Shown here piece by piece: positions 1-8,480 of a stretch of DNA of 64,000 nucleotides (position 1 is the stretch's first letter; every line of letters begins with the position of its first letter). This DNA is from an uncultured Ilyobacter sp. (GTDB taxonomy: Bacteria; Fusobacteriota; Fusobacteriia; Fusobacteriales; Fusobacteriaceae): the NCBI RefSeq assembly GCF_963668515.1, contig NZ_OY764866.1, positions 186,001 to 250,000 on the forward strand, given 5' to 3'. The notes beneath the pieces were generated by a model, which was given only the letters and a program-made list of their open reading frames with translations, had not been told where the DNA came from and did no database searches. The translations under genes were made by a program, and so were the position numbers.

Positions 1-890
1 AACAAAACACTGGAATAGTCCGTTATTAAGCATTTATTTTCTTTTAATAAATCTTGGACAGTTTTTTCTCCTTGTCTTATAATTTTTATATTTTCAGTTT
101 CAAATTTCTTAAAAATTTCATTGTATTTTTGAAAATTCTGATGCAGGTAGACATTAAATAATATTCCATTTTTCTTGAGAAAATTTTCCAATCTATAGCT
201 AGTTAAAAGTTTTTCAATTTCTTTAAAAAAATCTGTTTCCTTAAAATGATTACCTAAATTGTCCTGACCATCTCTCCAGGTTGGCATAAACAAAATGCTT
301 TTTTTCGTACTTGTATCAATCAAGTCATCAAACCTCGGGTAGCCTGCTATAATAACCTCTTCATCTTTGTAGCCATATTCATTTACAAAAATACTTTTAT
401 GTAAGTCAGATATAGCTATAAAAAGATCATTTAAGGCAAATATATTCTTATGATAATATTTTTTGCCATTTTTCATTAATCCAATTCCATGATTTAACAT
501 CACTTTTTTACTTTTAAGCATCTTTTTTGTTAATTTTCTAAAAATCCCGAGTTCGTCAGGATTCATCCACAATCCATGAGTAGAAATTATTTTACTGGCA
601 TGAAACATATAAAAAATTTGTTTAAAACTATTTAAATATAATACATTATCCAAATAATCTATATTATGCAAGCACGGAGACTCTTTTGAAATTACATAAT
701 AAACATCTCTATCAGGATAATTTTCTCTTATGTATTTAAACAAATAATACCCATTTTCCTGTGCTTGAAACTCTGTCTCACATATCAACCAAATGTTTCT
801 TTTTTTAAATAAAGGGATGGTTATAAAATATAATAACCTTATAATCTCACACCAAAATGTTAGAGATAAAGTATATAATTTTTTTTTCAT
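1..890 (-). CDS. CDP-glycerol glycerophosphotransferase family protein (partial, runs off the left edge)
   Basis: Translating the minus strand from the ATG at 888-890 gives an uninterrupted frame of 296 codons to the window edge. The protein shows the family hallmarks: a helical N-terminus (FWCEIIRLLYFI), THGLWM, NHGIG, GYPRFDDL, MPTWRDG and, at the edge, TDYSSV. These are typical of the TagB/TagF-like (Glyphos_transf) family, which transfers glycerol-phosphate or ribitol-phosphate units onto membrane-linked acceptors at the cytoplasmic face. The C-terminus lies outside the window. Its ATG overlaps the stop of the upstream GT9 gene (ATGA), so the two are translationally coupled and belong to one surface-polymer operon. 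In a diderm the product is more likely a phosphopolyol in LPS or capsule than wall teichoic acid; that is inference. Confidence 0.85.
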   Translation of the reverse strand, partial: MKKKLYTLSLTFWCEIIRLLYFITIPLFKKRNIWLICETEFQAQENGYYLFKYIRENYPDRDVYYVISKESPCLHNIDYLDNVLYLNSFKQIFYMFHASKIISTHGLWMNPDELGIFRKLTKKMLKSKKVMLNHGIGLMKNGKKYYHKNIFALNDLFIAISDLHKSIFVNEYGYKDEEVIIAGYPRFDDLIDTSTKKSILFMPTWRDGQDNLGNHFKETDFFKEIEKLLTSYRLENFLKKNGILFNVYLHQNFQKYNEIFKKFETENIKIIRQGEKTVQDLLKENKCLITDYSSVL

Positions 891-1972
891 ATTTCCTCCA
901 CAATTTCAAATTTAAATCTATTTATATCTGCCTCTTCACCCTCTATAAAATTGGGATCAGAATAAATTATCCTTACCTTGTCTGAATTTGGACCCCACAC
1001 TAGACTGTTGTGTTCTCCAGTCCCTTCATCACTTCTGTACACCGCAATCATATCCTTGTCTAGAGCAACTCCAAGGTGAACGATGGAAGTGTCTGTTGTA
1101 ATTACCAAGTCTGAATATTTCAAAATTGCTGCTGAATCCATTATTCCCTTTATAACTTCACAAAAATAAGCTCTTTCTCCAAGTTCCTTTGCTAAACTAT
1201 CCAATTCTTTTCTCTTTTCAGGAGGAAATACAAAAGTAATTGCATTTTTCGGATCATCCAGAACTTTTCTGCATATTTCCAATATCTTTTCTCTATTAAA
1301 CGTTCTATACTTACTTGCTCCATAAGGGTTTAAAGCCACTAAATTTTCCTGAGGTATGCTCTCCCGGAAACTTTTACCTAAATTTTCCTGTTTCTCTGTT
1401 AGGTAAATATCATAAGAAAGGTCAGCTTCATCTATGTCCATTAATTTTAGGACTTCCGCATATCTATTTGTGATATGTTTTTTATCCTCTTTATAATCTA
1501 TATTTATATCAAAAAGATTCCATTCTCTTTTATTTATTCCTATATTCTGCCTAGCTTTACACAGATTTATAAACATCATTTGCTTTACACGAAGTGTTTC
1601 TGAAAAATCTATTAATATATCATAGTTTTCATCTGATATTTTTTTTGCTAGTTTTTTCATTTTTTTTGAACTCTTATCACATTCATATATTTTATCCACA
1701 TTGGGATTGTTTTCTATTACCTGTCTGTTTGCACCACGGACCACCACACCAATTTGAATCCCAGGATATGCTTTTTTGACTTCACGAAACATTAGAGTGT
1801 TTATAATCATATCCCCTATTTTCCCATCATATCTCAAAAACAATATTTTTTTTACTTTATTCATATCAATTTTATCATTTTTATTTTTTTTTCTATCCCA
1901 GATATACTTCCCAATGGCCAGCCTTTTCGGTCTTGCCCAATCCTGGAACGATCTATTCATTTTACTAAGCAT
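887..1972 (-). CDS. Glycosyltransferase family 9 (ADP-heptose:LPS heptosyltransferase-like)
   Basis: A 361-residue protein with the GT9 fold. It has an N-terminal Rossmann start (ILFLRYDGKIGDMIIN, about residues 43-58), a second domain containing VALNPYGASKYRTFN (about 213-227), and the nucleotide-sugar region ITTDTSIVHLGVALD near residue 295, the family's conserved D-TS-x-x-H element. GT9 enzymes add heptose or related sugars to LPS core or O-chain on the inner face of the inner membrane. A basic, lysine-rich 40-residue N-terminal extension precedes the fold. The ATG is preceded by AGGAG at good spacing. It is the first gene of an operon with the CDP-glycerol transferase gene, overlapping it by 4 bp. 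The exact sugar donor cannot be read from sequence. Confidence 0.85.
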   Translation of the reverse strand: MLSKMNRSFQDWARPKRLAIGKYIWDRKKNKNDKIDMNKVKKILFLRYDGKIGDMIINTLMFREVKKAYPGIQIGVVVRGANRQVIENNPNVDKIYECDKSSKKMKKLAKKISDENYDILIDFSETLRVKQMMFINLCKARQNIGINKREWNLFDINIDYKEDKKHITNRYAEVLKLMDIDEADLSYDIYLTEKQENLGKSFRESIPQENLVALNPYGASKYRTFNREKILEICRKVLDDPKNAITFVFPPEKRKELDSLAKELGERAYFCEVIKGIMDSAAILKYSDLVITTDTSIVHLGVALDKDMIAVYRSDEGTGEHNSLVWGPNSDKVRIIYSDPNFIEGEEADINRFKFEIVEEI

Positions 1973-2005
1973 TTTTCACTCCTATAAAACTAAAATTCAC
2001 ATAAA

Positions 2006-2034
2006 ATTATAACATTTACTCCCCATATTTACAA
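2006..2034 (-). promoter_or_regulatory. Sigma70-type promoter for the GT9 operon
   Basis: On the minus strand, TTGTAA (2029-2034) and TATAAT (2006-2011) are separated by 17 bp, about 35 bp upstream of the GT9 start codon. Confidence 0.6.
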
Positions 2035-2171
2035 TTAATATGACGATTTATTGTCCTATAAGTTATAAAGATTTATGAAGCAAGTACAAAGTAAGTTCTT
2101 TGGAAATAATAGGTCTACTAAAATTTAGCTTGAAGTATAGGAGCCTCACCTGAAAATTTAATCCCATTTAT

Positions 2172-2200
2172 TTGAACTTTTAAAGAAAATAAACTATAAT
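2172..2200 (+). promoter_or_regulatory. Sigma70-type promoter for the coiled-coil gene
   Basis: TTGAAC (2172-2177) and TATAAT (2195-2200) with a 17-bp spacer. The predicted start of transcription falls about 30 bp before the GGAGG site of the coiled-coil gene. It is divergent from the GT9 promoter. The 140 bp between the two promoters show nothing else recognisable. Confidence 0.65.
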
Positions 2201-2237
2201 TTATATTGATAGAATCTATATGTTTTGGAGGCAGGGT

Positions 2238-3350
2238 ATGTCTAAAAAGGAAAGTTTTTTTGGAAATATATTTAAAAAAAGAAGAAACGACATTGAATCA
2301 AGCGAGATAGATATTCTAAACAGCATCATCGAAGAGAGAAACCAGATTATAAACCAGATGAAGGAAGAGCTTATCGAAGAGAAAAAAAAAGTAGGAATAG
2401 ATTTAAAACAGCTTGAAATCTACGAAAAAAATCTAAAAAATAAGGACAAGAAAAACCTTGAACTTTCAAATCATATCCGGGATTTAAAAAATTCCAAGGC
2501 TGCAGTTGAGAAAAATTTAGAAAATTTAAAAAACAGCCATGAAAAATCAACTCTGGAGATCAACCTTCTTAGGGAAGAGAACCAGGAAATAAAAACCAAA
2601 TATTTGCAACTTTCAGAAACATATAGGCTTATAGAGGGAGAAAACCAAAACCTAAAACTTTCTAAAGAGGAAGTTAAAAATCAACTAGAAGATAAGATAA
2701 ATCGTTTAAACGAATTAAAAAACGAAGGAAATCAGATGCAGATCCTAGGAGATTCCTTTATATCCAAGGATGAGCTAGAAGAGATGAGACTCAAGATCGA
2801 CTCTCTAAACAGGTTGTGTGGTGAACAGAGAGAAAAAATAAACTCTTTGGAATCTGAACTCTCACATAAGGAATCCATGGTGGATGATTTTAGGGAAAGG
2901 TTGGCAAAGGCCCTCAGTCCAAAATCCGATGAGATCAGATACAAACTACCTGTGGAGGAACTTTTTTCTGCATCAAAATTTTCAGAGATCAAAACTGCCC
3001 TTGTTGAGATGAAGTTTTCCTTGGTAAGAGAGCTCAAAGAAAAGTCTCTTGTTGAAATTTTAGGAGATGGAATCAAAAATATAGAAACTGCCTCAAAAAT
3101 TCTCGAGGATTATTTTTCAGGAAAAACAAGCTGGGAAATAAAAATCTATCTCTATAAGGGAGATAAGCTCTCAAAGATTTTTAGCCGGCAGAGGAAACTC
3201 ATAAATTATTTCAATGATAACTACATGGAGTTCGCCTCCGACCTGGATAATTTTGATTTTGATATCCTCCTTCAAGAGGGATTTTCAGATAGTCATGTGG
3301 AAAAATTTAAAGATATACTGGAAGAATATAATAAACAGAGAAGAGTATGA
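2238..3350 (+). CDS. Coiled-coil protein of unknown function
   Basis: The 370-residue product is dominated by a Lys/Glu-rich coiled coil of roughly residues 20-225, with continuous heptads such as LNSIIEERNQIINQMKEEL. A more globular C-terminal part of about 130 residues follows, containing KLPVEELFSASKFSEIKTAL and DFDILLQEGFSDSHVEKFKD. There is no signal peptide or membrane segment, so it is probably cytoplasmic and may be structural or an adaptor. I place the start at the ATG at 2238, because GGAGG lies 6 bp upstream; an in-frame ATG at 2220 lies before that site and has none of its own. It is monocistronic, with its own promoter and terminator. I do not recognise the family. Confidence 0.75.
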   Translation: MSKKESFFGNIFKKRRNDIESSEIDILNSIIEERNQIINQMKEELIEEKKKVGIDLKQLEIYEKNLKNKDKKNLELSNHIRDLKNSKAAVEKNLENLKNSHEKSTLEINLLREENQEIKTKYLQLSETYRLIEGENQNLKLSKEEVKNQLEDKINRLNELKNEGNQMQILGDSFISKDELEEMRLKIDSLNRLCGEQREKINSLESELSHKESMVDDFRERLAKALSPKSDEIRYKLPVEELFSASKFSEIKTALVEMKFSLVRELKEKSLVEILGDGIKNIETASKILEDYFSGKTSWEIKIYLYKGDKLSKIFSRQRKLINYFNDNYMEFASDLDNFDFDILLQEGFSDSHVEKFKDILEEYNKQRRV

Positions 3351-3351
3351 T

Positions 3352-3397
3352 GAAGAAGCTCTCAGGGAAAAATATCCTGAGAGCTTCTTCTAATTTT
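3352..3397 (+). terminator. Intrinsic terminator of the coiled-coil gene
   Basis: A perfect 15-bp stem (3352-3366 with 3376-3390) with a 9-nt loop, followed by TAATTTT. It starts just after the stop codon. Confidence 0.8.
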
Positions 3398-3429
3398 AAA
3401 AATCAATCTCAGCTATCGCTGGACAGTGA

Positions 3430-4145
3430 GTAAATTACTGAATTTATCTGAATATTAAAATCAAAAGATTTTGTCACGAATGGACACTAATAAAAGATAG
3501 GGAAATTAACACGAATAGAGATAAAACCTTTTGGTCACAGAGGACACAGAGAAAAGAGTTTCACAGAGGGGAGTGGTATAGAGTCAAAAGATTTTATCAC
3601 GAATGAACACCAATAAAAGATAGGGAAATTAACACGAATAAGGACAAAAGCTTTTGGTCACAGAGAAAAGAAGAGAGTATCATGGAGGAGAGCGATATTA
3701 AAGTCAAAAGATTTTGTCACGAATGGACACCAATAAAAGATAGGGAAATTAACACGAATAATAAAAAAACCTTTTGGTCACGGAGGACGCAGAGAAAAAG
3801 AGGGAGTTTCATAGAGTGAAAATAAAAATCTTTTAATTTTCAGACTGCTTTCCCCTTTAAAAAATGCCGTTAAGAAATCATCTTGTGAAATCCACTTTCA
3901 TTGAAATAAGGAGGTTTACCGACTATATTTCAATAGAAAGTTAGTTCAGAAGTGATTTGACTTAGAAAATAATGAGTGGAACGAGTATATTTTCTAGTTC
4001 TTGTAAAATTTATTTTTACAAGTTTCATTAATTTTAATTAGGGGTGCCTTTTCTTTGGTTACTTTCTTTGGGCAAGCAAAGAAAGTAACACAGGTTTGCG
4101 AATAAATTCAATACTTTAATCTGAAATAAAGTTAGCAACTTAGGT
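3430..4145. repeat. Mosaic interspersed repeat, locus 1 (three ~120-bp tandem units plus hairpin and terminal modules)
   Basis: Non-coding. Three tandem units beginning near 3461, 3583 and 3703 (period 120-122 bp) each carry ATTTT(G/A)TCACGAATG, AATAAAAGATAGGGAAATT, CACGAATA and TTTTGGTCAC-GAG blocks. They are followed by a module with GAGTATATTTTCT shared with locus 3, by an inverted repeat GTTACTTTC...GAAAGTAAC (4056-4090 area), and by a right end reading GTTAGCAACTTAGGTTA (about 4128-4144). That right end matches the perfect terminal repeat of the 599-bp element at 21.3 kb. The left terminal repeat is missing here, so this copy looks truncated. It lies directly between the terminator of the coiled-coil gene and the stop of the next gene. 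Confidence 0.75.
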
Positions 4146-4148
4146 TAC

Positions 4149-6314
4149 TTATGTCTCCTTTATGGTGACGGTTCCTGTATAACCGTCTACTACGAGGGTC
4201 AGGCCGGTTTTGATAACTTCAGTGGCATTATCTATTCCTGTGACACAGGGGATCCCGTATTCTCTAGCAATTATTGCACCGTGTATAAGCATACCTCCTC
4301 TTCGTTCTACTATGGCAGAGGCAAATTGGACAATAAATGTCATGTTGGGATCGATGGCATCACAAACAAGAACCTCACCTTTTTTAAATTGAAAAATATC
4401 TTCCTGATTTTGGATCACCCGACTTTTCCCAATCCCTATTCCAGGGCCTGCAGGCTGACCTGTAAACTTTCTCACCCTCATCTTAGAATTCTTGTCTTTG
4501 GTTGCTATTTTTATTATCTTATTCCTTTTCTGTTTATCTTTTGAAGGGAAAGGACTTGTTTTTGTATCGGCAGAAACTCTCGGTGAATGATCTGGGTCTT
4601 CTAGCATTATAGCTACAGTATAGGGGGCAATTTTTTCATGAATTGAAAGTCTTGTTTTCCCTAGATTTACGGAATCTAATAGGGCTGACTCTAGCCTCCC
4701 CAGATAGATGTTATCGTCATCTCTAATCCGCCAGCTTATCCTTGCTAAATCAAGAATATTTTTTGCAAAATTTTGCTGCTCTTTTTTAAATGCTGATAAA
4801 AATTTTTTTTCAAGAACAAATATATCTTCATATTCTTTTTCAAAATCAACCTCAGTTTCTGCCATGTTTAAGATTAGTCTAAGTACATCCTTTCTGTTTG
4901 TTAAAAGAGAGTCTCCTTTATATGAAGAATTTCCGTGGTGCTGCATAAATAAATCTAGCGCTTGAAAAAAATCTAGTGATGTATCATCAAAAATTTTATT
5001 TTTCAATTTTTCATGGAGAACCGGATCATCCTTTACTTTTTTGATAAGAAATAAGAAAGACCGATTTCTTGTAACACTCATCATATTATTTGATCGGAGA
5101 AGTTCTGTAAATTCATAAGGGTCAGTAGGTTTTACTGCATCATTGTATATTTTCCCAAAAAGTCTCACTCCGTGAGCAAAGGGAATTAGCTCTTCCCAGT
5201 AGATGTTGTGCCATTTTTCGTAAAGGTCGCTTCTTCTCAGGATTTCCTTCGATAAGGAAATGTTGTCCATAGAGGAAATATCCATATCTTTCATATAAGC
5301 AGCAGCCTTTTCCATATCAGGGAGGATTTCTTCCTCTATACGCCTTTGCATCTCCTTTAAGGTGTCAAAACTCTTTGTAAGGCTTCTATACCAGGGTCTC
5401 TTGTCCTCTTTTTCCCACAGCTTTTCCTCTTCATCTTCACTTGTGAGTGTGGTTACAGGACGTACCTGTAGAAGGTACAATTTATTATCTTTCAGGGTCC
5501 ATTCCAAATCCACGGGAAATCCGTATTCTGCATGGAGGTTTTTTAGGGTGCTGTAAAGAATCTTGAGTTCTGTTTCTTTTAGCAAGGTAGTGTTGTTGCT
5601 ACTGCTGTATCTTTTTTTTATGCTCCCATCTTCTATATCAATCATCCATCTTTCCGGTTCTACCTTGCCGTCCACGAGATCCTGGTTTAGACCGGGGACA
5701 GCTTCGATTACCATCTGATCCTTCTCTGTAGGGTCTCTGCTGAAAGCCACCCCAGAGACATCTCCTTTTATTAGCTTTTGCACTATTACCCCCATAGAGG
5801 ACTTCCATGGGTCAAGTCCCAATTCTTTTCTGTAAAGTAGGGCCCTGTCTGACCACAGAGATGCCCATACCAGTTTTATATGGGTTATTATATTATCTAC
5901 TCCTTCTATATCTACATAGGATTCATGGAGCCCTGCAAAGGAAGAGTTACCGCTGTCTTCTCCAGGGGCAGATGATCTCACTACCACAGGGAGGTCTTCA
6001 TATGCAGATAGACCATGCCTGAGCTCTCTGTAAGTCTTCTCTGGAATTTCTGTCCGAAGAAACAAATTTCTTATACGAAGTGATGTGTCCCAGAGTTCCT
6101 CCCACCTCATTGAAGAGAGTTCTCTTCTTGCAAGTTCCATTCTTATCTTATCGATGAGTCCTGTTTCATTCAGGAAATTTCTGTATATATCCTCAGTGAG
6201 GGAGATTCCGTCAGGGATGAGGTATCCTGACGAATTCAGCTTTGAAAGATTGTATGCCTTTTCTCCCACTTTAGGGAGATCTTTTTTTCTTATTTCTTTT
6301 ATTGGGATCATCAT
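4149..6314 (-). CDS. PEP synthase/Rph-like phosphotransferase (ATP-grasp plus swivelling His domain, no PEP barrel)
   Basis: This 721-residue protein starts with a PEP/pyruvate-binding ATP-grasp domain (about 1-305). It has LPVVVRSSAPGEDSGNSSFAG near 108-128 and VDLEWTLKDNKLYLLQVRPVT near 265-285. A helical middle region of about 300 residues follows, and then a C-terminal swivelling domain with the phospho-histidine motif GGMLIHGAIIAREYGIPCV (His at about 678). True PEP synthase and PPDK carry a further C-terminal PEP/pyruvate barrel of about 300 residues, which is absent. This ATP-grasp/middle/His order is that of rifampin phosphotransferase-like and other dikinase relatives. It therefore probably moves phosphate from ATP through His to an unknown acceptor. 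The start is backed by GGGAGG. It lies 12 bp after a pyridoxamine-oxidase-like gene, in the same operon. Confidence 0.75.
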   Translation of the reverse strand: MMIPIKEIRKKDLPKVGEKAYNLSKLNSSGYLIPDGISLTEDIYRNFLNETGLIDKIRMELARRELSSMRWEELWDTSLRIRNLFLRTEIPEKTYRELRHGLSAYEDLPVVVRSSAPGEDSGNSSFAGLHESYVDIEGVDNIITHIKLVWASLWSDRALLYRKELGLDPWKSSMGVIVQKLIKGDVSGVAFSRDPTEKDQMVIEAVPGLNQDLVDGKVEPERWMIDIEDGSIKKRYSSSNNTTLLKETELKILYSTLKNLHAEYGFPVDLEWTLKDNKLYLLQVRPVTTLTSEDEEEKLWEKEDKRPWYRSLTKSFDTLKEMQRRIEEEILPDMEKAAAYMKDMDISSMDNISLSKEILRRSDLYEKWHNIYWEELIPFAHGVRLFGKIYNDAVKPTDPYEFTELLRSNNMMSVTRNRSFLFLIKKVKDDPVLHEKLKNKIFDDTSLDFFQALDLFMQHHGNSSYKGDSLLTNRKDVLRLILNMAETEVDFEKEYEDIFVLEKKFLSAFKKEQQNFAKNILDLARISWRIRDDDNIYLGRLESALLDSVNLGKTRLSIHEKIAPYTVAIMLEDPDHSPRVSADTKTSPFPSKDKQKRNKIIKIATKDKNSKMRVRKFTGQPAGPGIGIGKSRVIQNQEDIFQFKKGEVLVCDAIDPNMTFIVQFASAIVERRGGMLIHGAIIAREYGIPCVTGIDNATEVIKTGLTLVVDGYTGTVTIKET

Positions 6315-6326
6315 ATCTATACCTCC

Positions 6327-6785
6327 CTAGGAGTTTTTGCTGAACTCAAGAACAGAAACATTTTGAAATCTTTCAACTACATCATACCGTTTTATATCCA
6401 CTGATACTACAGAACATCCCTTAGAAAAAGCAAATTCATTCATCTGAGGGTGCTTAGAAATAAATAAATCTAATAATTTTTCCCTTTCCTCTCCTGAGCT
6501 GTCTCGTGATTTACCCGATATTGTTATTCCCACGGCTTTGGATATATCCACCTTTTGGTTTTCGCTGTTATCTATCATGAGGGATACATTATTATTTTCA
6601 GACAAATATTGGAATTTTCTTGTATCTCTAGGTGTTATGAAAACCAAGTTTTTCAAGTCTTCTGTTAGAGCAAAGGCCACAAGGCTAGTGTAGGGTTGGT
6701 TTTCATGGGAAGTTGCAAGGACTGCAAAAAGCTGTCTGGAACTAACTTTACTTATTAGATTTTTTAACTCTTTTATGTTTTTCAT
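6327..6785 (-). CDS. Pyridoxamine 5'-phosphate oxidase-like flavin-binding protein
   Basis: A 152-residue protein of the split-barrel flavin-binding family. The N-terminal helix (IKELKNLISKVSSRQLFAVLAT) leads into the core strands LVAFALTEDLKNLVFITP and NNVSLMIDN, as in general-stress FMN/heme/F420-binding proteins of the PNPOx superfamily. At this length it is a stand-alone barrel, not a full PdxH; a real pdxH lies at 57.0 kb. It probably binds a flavin or related cofactor in the cytoplasm; the substrate is unknown. AGGAGA precedes the ATG. It is the first gene of a two-gene operon with the PEP-synthase-like gene. Confidence 0.7.
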   Translation of the reverse strand: MKNIKELKNLISKVSSRQLFAVLATSHENQPYTSLVAFALTEDLKNLVFITPRDTRKFQYLSENNNVSLMIDNSENQKVDISKAVGITISGKSRDSSGEEREKLLDLFISKHPQMNEFAFSKGCSVVSVDIKRYDVVERFQNVSVLEFSKNS

Positions 6786-6923
6786 AGTGATCTCCTTTGT
6801 CTAAAGCTGAATTCCATATCTGTCATTATAGTCAAAAATTTTAAAATACCGTTATAAATTAATTATAGTATGTATTTTGAAATTTTCATATGTTGAAATG
6901 CATATTATTTAGTTGTGGGTATA

Positions 6924-6950
6924 TATAAAAAACTCCCTTTTTATAGGGAG
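6924..6950 (-). terminator. Intrinsic terminator of the AraC-family gene
   Basis: On the minus strand, CTCCC (6950-6946) pairs with GGGAG (6937-6933), followed by TTTTTT. It lies 12 bp after the stop codon. Confidence 0.7.
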
Positions 6951-6962
6951 CTTTTGCAAATC

Positions 6963-7814
6963 TTACTGTTCTTCTGATTTTAGTACCGACATCTGATACT
7001 GTTTTGGAGTGAGGCCGTATTTTTTCTTGAAAAGTTTTATAAAGTAGGAGATATTGTCGTAACCTAGATCATAGGAGGTCTCTGTAACACTTTTTGTTTT
7101 GAGAAGTTCTTTTGAGTGATCTAGTTTTTTGTCCCTGATATATTCGATGGGGTTGCATCCAGTATTTTTTTTAAACATATGGGAAAAATTGGACTCAGAC
7201 ATATAGAGGGATTCTGAAAGTTCTTTAACAGAGATATTATTTGTTATATTTTCATCTATAAACTTTATAGATTTAGAAACAGGGTGAGAATCATTTGGAT
7301 ACAAAAGATTATGAGTGGAATCATCCTGTATAAGATCATATACTAATTTCTGAACATAAAGATCTATAAGAAATTTTTTGTTATTGTTTCTTTCTCTGCT
7401 GGTGACAAAAAGATTCCATATATCCTCGGCAATTTCATTCCTATTGCTTCCTAGCATATAATTATTTTTGTGATCAAGGGATTTTCTTGAAGACTTGAGT
7501 ATGTCTGTTTTTTTGAGGACTGTTTCTATGAGACTGTTGCTGAACTCAAAAGCTAGAGCCTTGGTATCTTTTCTAATATTCATACGGACAATGGAGTCAG
7601 AGGGCAGAAGAAGAAAGTTGTCCCTGTTATAGATTAGGGTCTTGCCGGTTTCTAAAGTTACCTTTATCTCTCCCTCTATAATAGTACAAAATCTAGGGAA
7701 GTTAAAAGTTTTGTATTCTCCCGAGTAGTCTTTGTCTAAATGATAGTAGAGTATTTTTACAAATTCTGTTTCAAGTCCTCCATTACCTTTTAAATCATTC
7801 TTAAAGGGAACCAC
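6963..7814 (-). CDS. AraC-family transcriptional regulator with cupin-type sensor domain
   Basis: A 283-residue regulator. The N-terminal half is a cupin-like effector/dimerisation domain (FPRFCTIIEGEIKVTLETGK around residues 38-60). The C-terminal ~100 residues hold the two AraC helix-turn-helix motifs: VKELSESLYMSESNFSHMFKK and the signature SYDLGYDNISYFIKLFKKKYGLTPKQYQ. It should bind DNA as an activator or repressor in response to a small ligand. I accept a GTG start (7812-7814), because AGGTGAT lies just upstream and no nearer ATG fits the cupin start. No target gene is evident: the neighbours are a non-coding stretch and the separate PEP-synthase-like operon. Confidence 0.85.
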   Translation of the reverse strand: MVPFKNDLKGNGGLETEFVKILYYHLDKDYSGEYKTFNFPRFCTIIEGEIKVTLETGKTLIYNRDNFLLLPSDSIVRMNIRKDTKALAFEFSNSLIETVLKKTDILKSSRKSLDHKNNYMLGSNRNEIAEDIWNLFVTSRERNNNKKFLIDLYVQKLVYDLIQDDSTHNLLYPNDSHPVSKSIKFIDENITNNISVKELSESLYMSESNFSHMFKKNTGCNPIEYIRDKKLDHSKELLKTKSVTETSYDLGYDNISYFIKLFKKKYGLTPKQYQMSVLKSEEQ

Positions 7815-8413
7815 GTTATCACCTGCTTCATTTGTTAAAATTGTAACTATATTTTCAAAATAAGAGTAGTTTTTTCAAAAATATGTTAGTTTTTAATTTT
7901 TTAATTTATTATAATTAATGAATAAAATATACTTTATATTTACTATTGTGTCAATGAGAAAACATGGCCAAAGAAAAATAAAGATATTTTTGCCACCATC
8001 ACTCCTAAAGTAAATTAGAGAATAAGCAGGGTAAATAATGCTGGTTATCAGAGGTAACCGGTCCCTAAGAAAAATTTTGCCCTGCTTGTTCTATTAAAGG
8101 CACCAGACTTAGAAACTGATTTTTTAGCTGTTGTGTTTAAAATAATTTTAGAGAAATATGTAGGCATGTTTTAGCGTACAGGAATATGGGAACGGATACC
8201 TCTTAGTCAGGTAAAAATTTAAAACCCTTCCATAATGTTGATAATGTTTGTGTTAGAAAAGTCCATAGTCCTTCGGTAGGCAATTATTTCTCAAATTGAA
8301 TTTTAAACACTCTATAAGCAGCCGAAATGAAATTAATCAGTTTATTTCAAAGAGTAATTTAAAAAAATTAAACGTGCTAAATTGTTTTTATAGTGACATT
8401 AAAAATCTGACAT
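7815..8413. other. 599-bp non-coding stretch upstream of the AraC gene
   Basis: No gene of convincing length or homology on either strand. It holds one strong hairpin (listed separately) and otherwise AT-rich sequence. A minus-strand AGGAGTG followed by ATG near 8005 opens only a 17-codon hydrophobic peptide and is not called. Confidence 0.5.
8019..8092 (+). ncRNA. Candidate structured RNA (two-tier hairpin)
   Basis: A 17-bp outer stem (8019-8035 with 8076-8092, two of the pairs G-U when read as plus-strand RNA) encloses an inner hairpin GGTTA/TAACC (8043-8047 with 8055-8059). The G-U pairs would be A-C mismatches on the other strand, which favours plus-strand transcription. It could instead sit in the minus-strand leader of the AraC gene. 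No Rfam family is recognised and no convincing promoter was found. Confidence 0.35.
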
Positions 8414-8452
8414 CAACAAAAAAAACAGCCAATATAGCTGTTTTTTTTGTTG
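8414..8452 (-). terminator. Bidirectional intrinsic terminator
   Basis: Perfect 16-bp inverted repeat (8414-8429 with 8437-8452) with a 7-nt loop. The arms carry A8 and T8 runs, so it can terminate in both directions. It serves the minus-strand gene ending at 8481. Confidence 0.8.
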
Positions 8453-8480
8453 TATGATTTTTTATTAAAAATATAGATTT

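Noticed and set aside
2220..2237. Upstream ATG of the coiled-coil gene as start
   Set aside because: GGAGG lies between this ATG and the one at 2238, at correct distance only for the latter.
3461..3825. The 120-bp tandem units as a CRISPR array
   Set aside because: The whole unit repeats without unique spacers, only three copies occur, and no cas genes are near.
4149..6314. Full phosphoenolpyruvate synthase (ppsA)
   Set aside because: The C-terminal PEP/pyruvate barrel is missing and the total length is about 75 residues short even of two-domain relatives.
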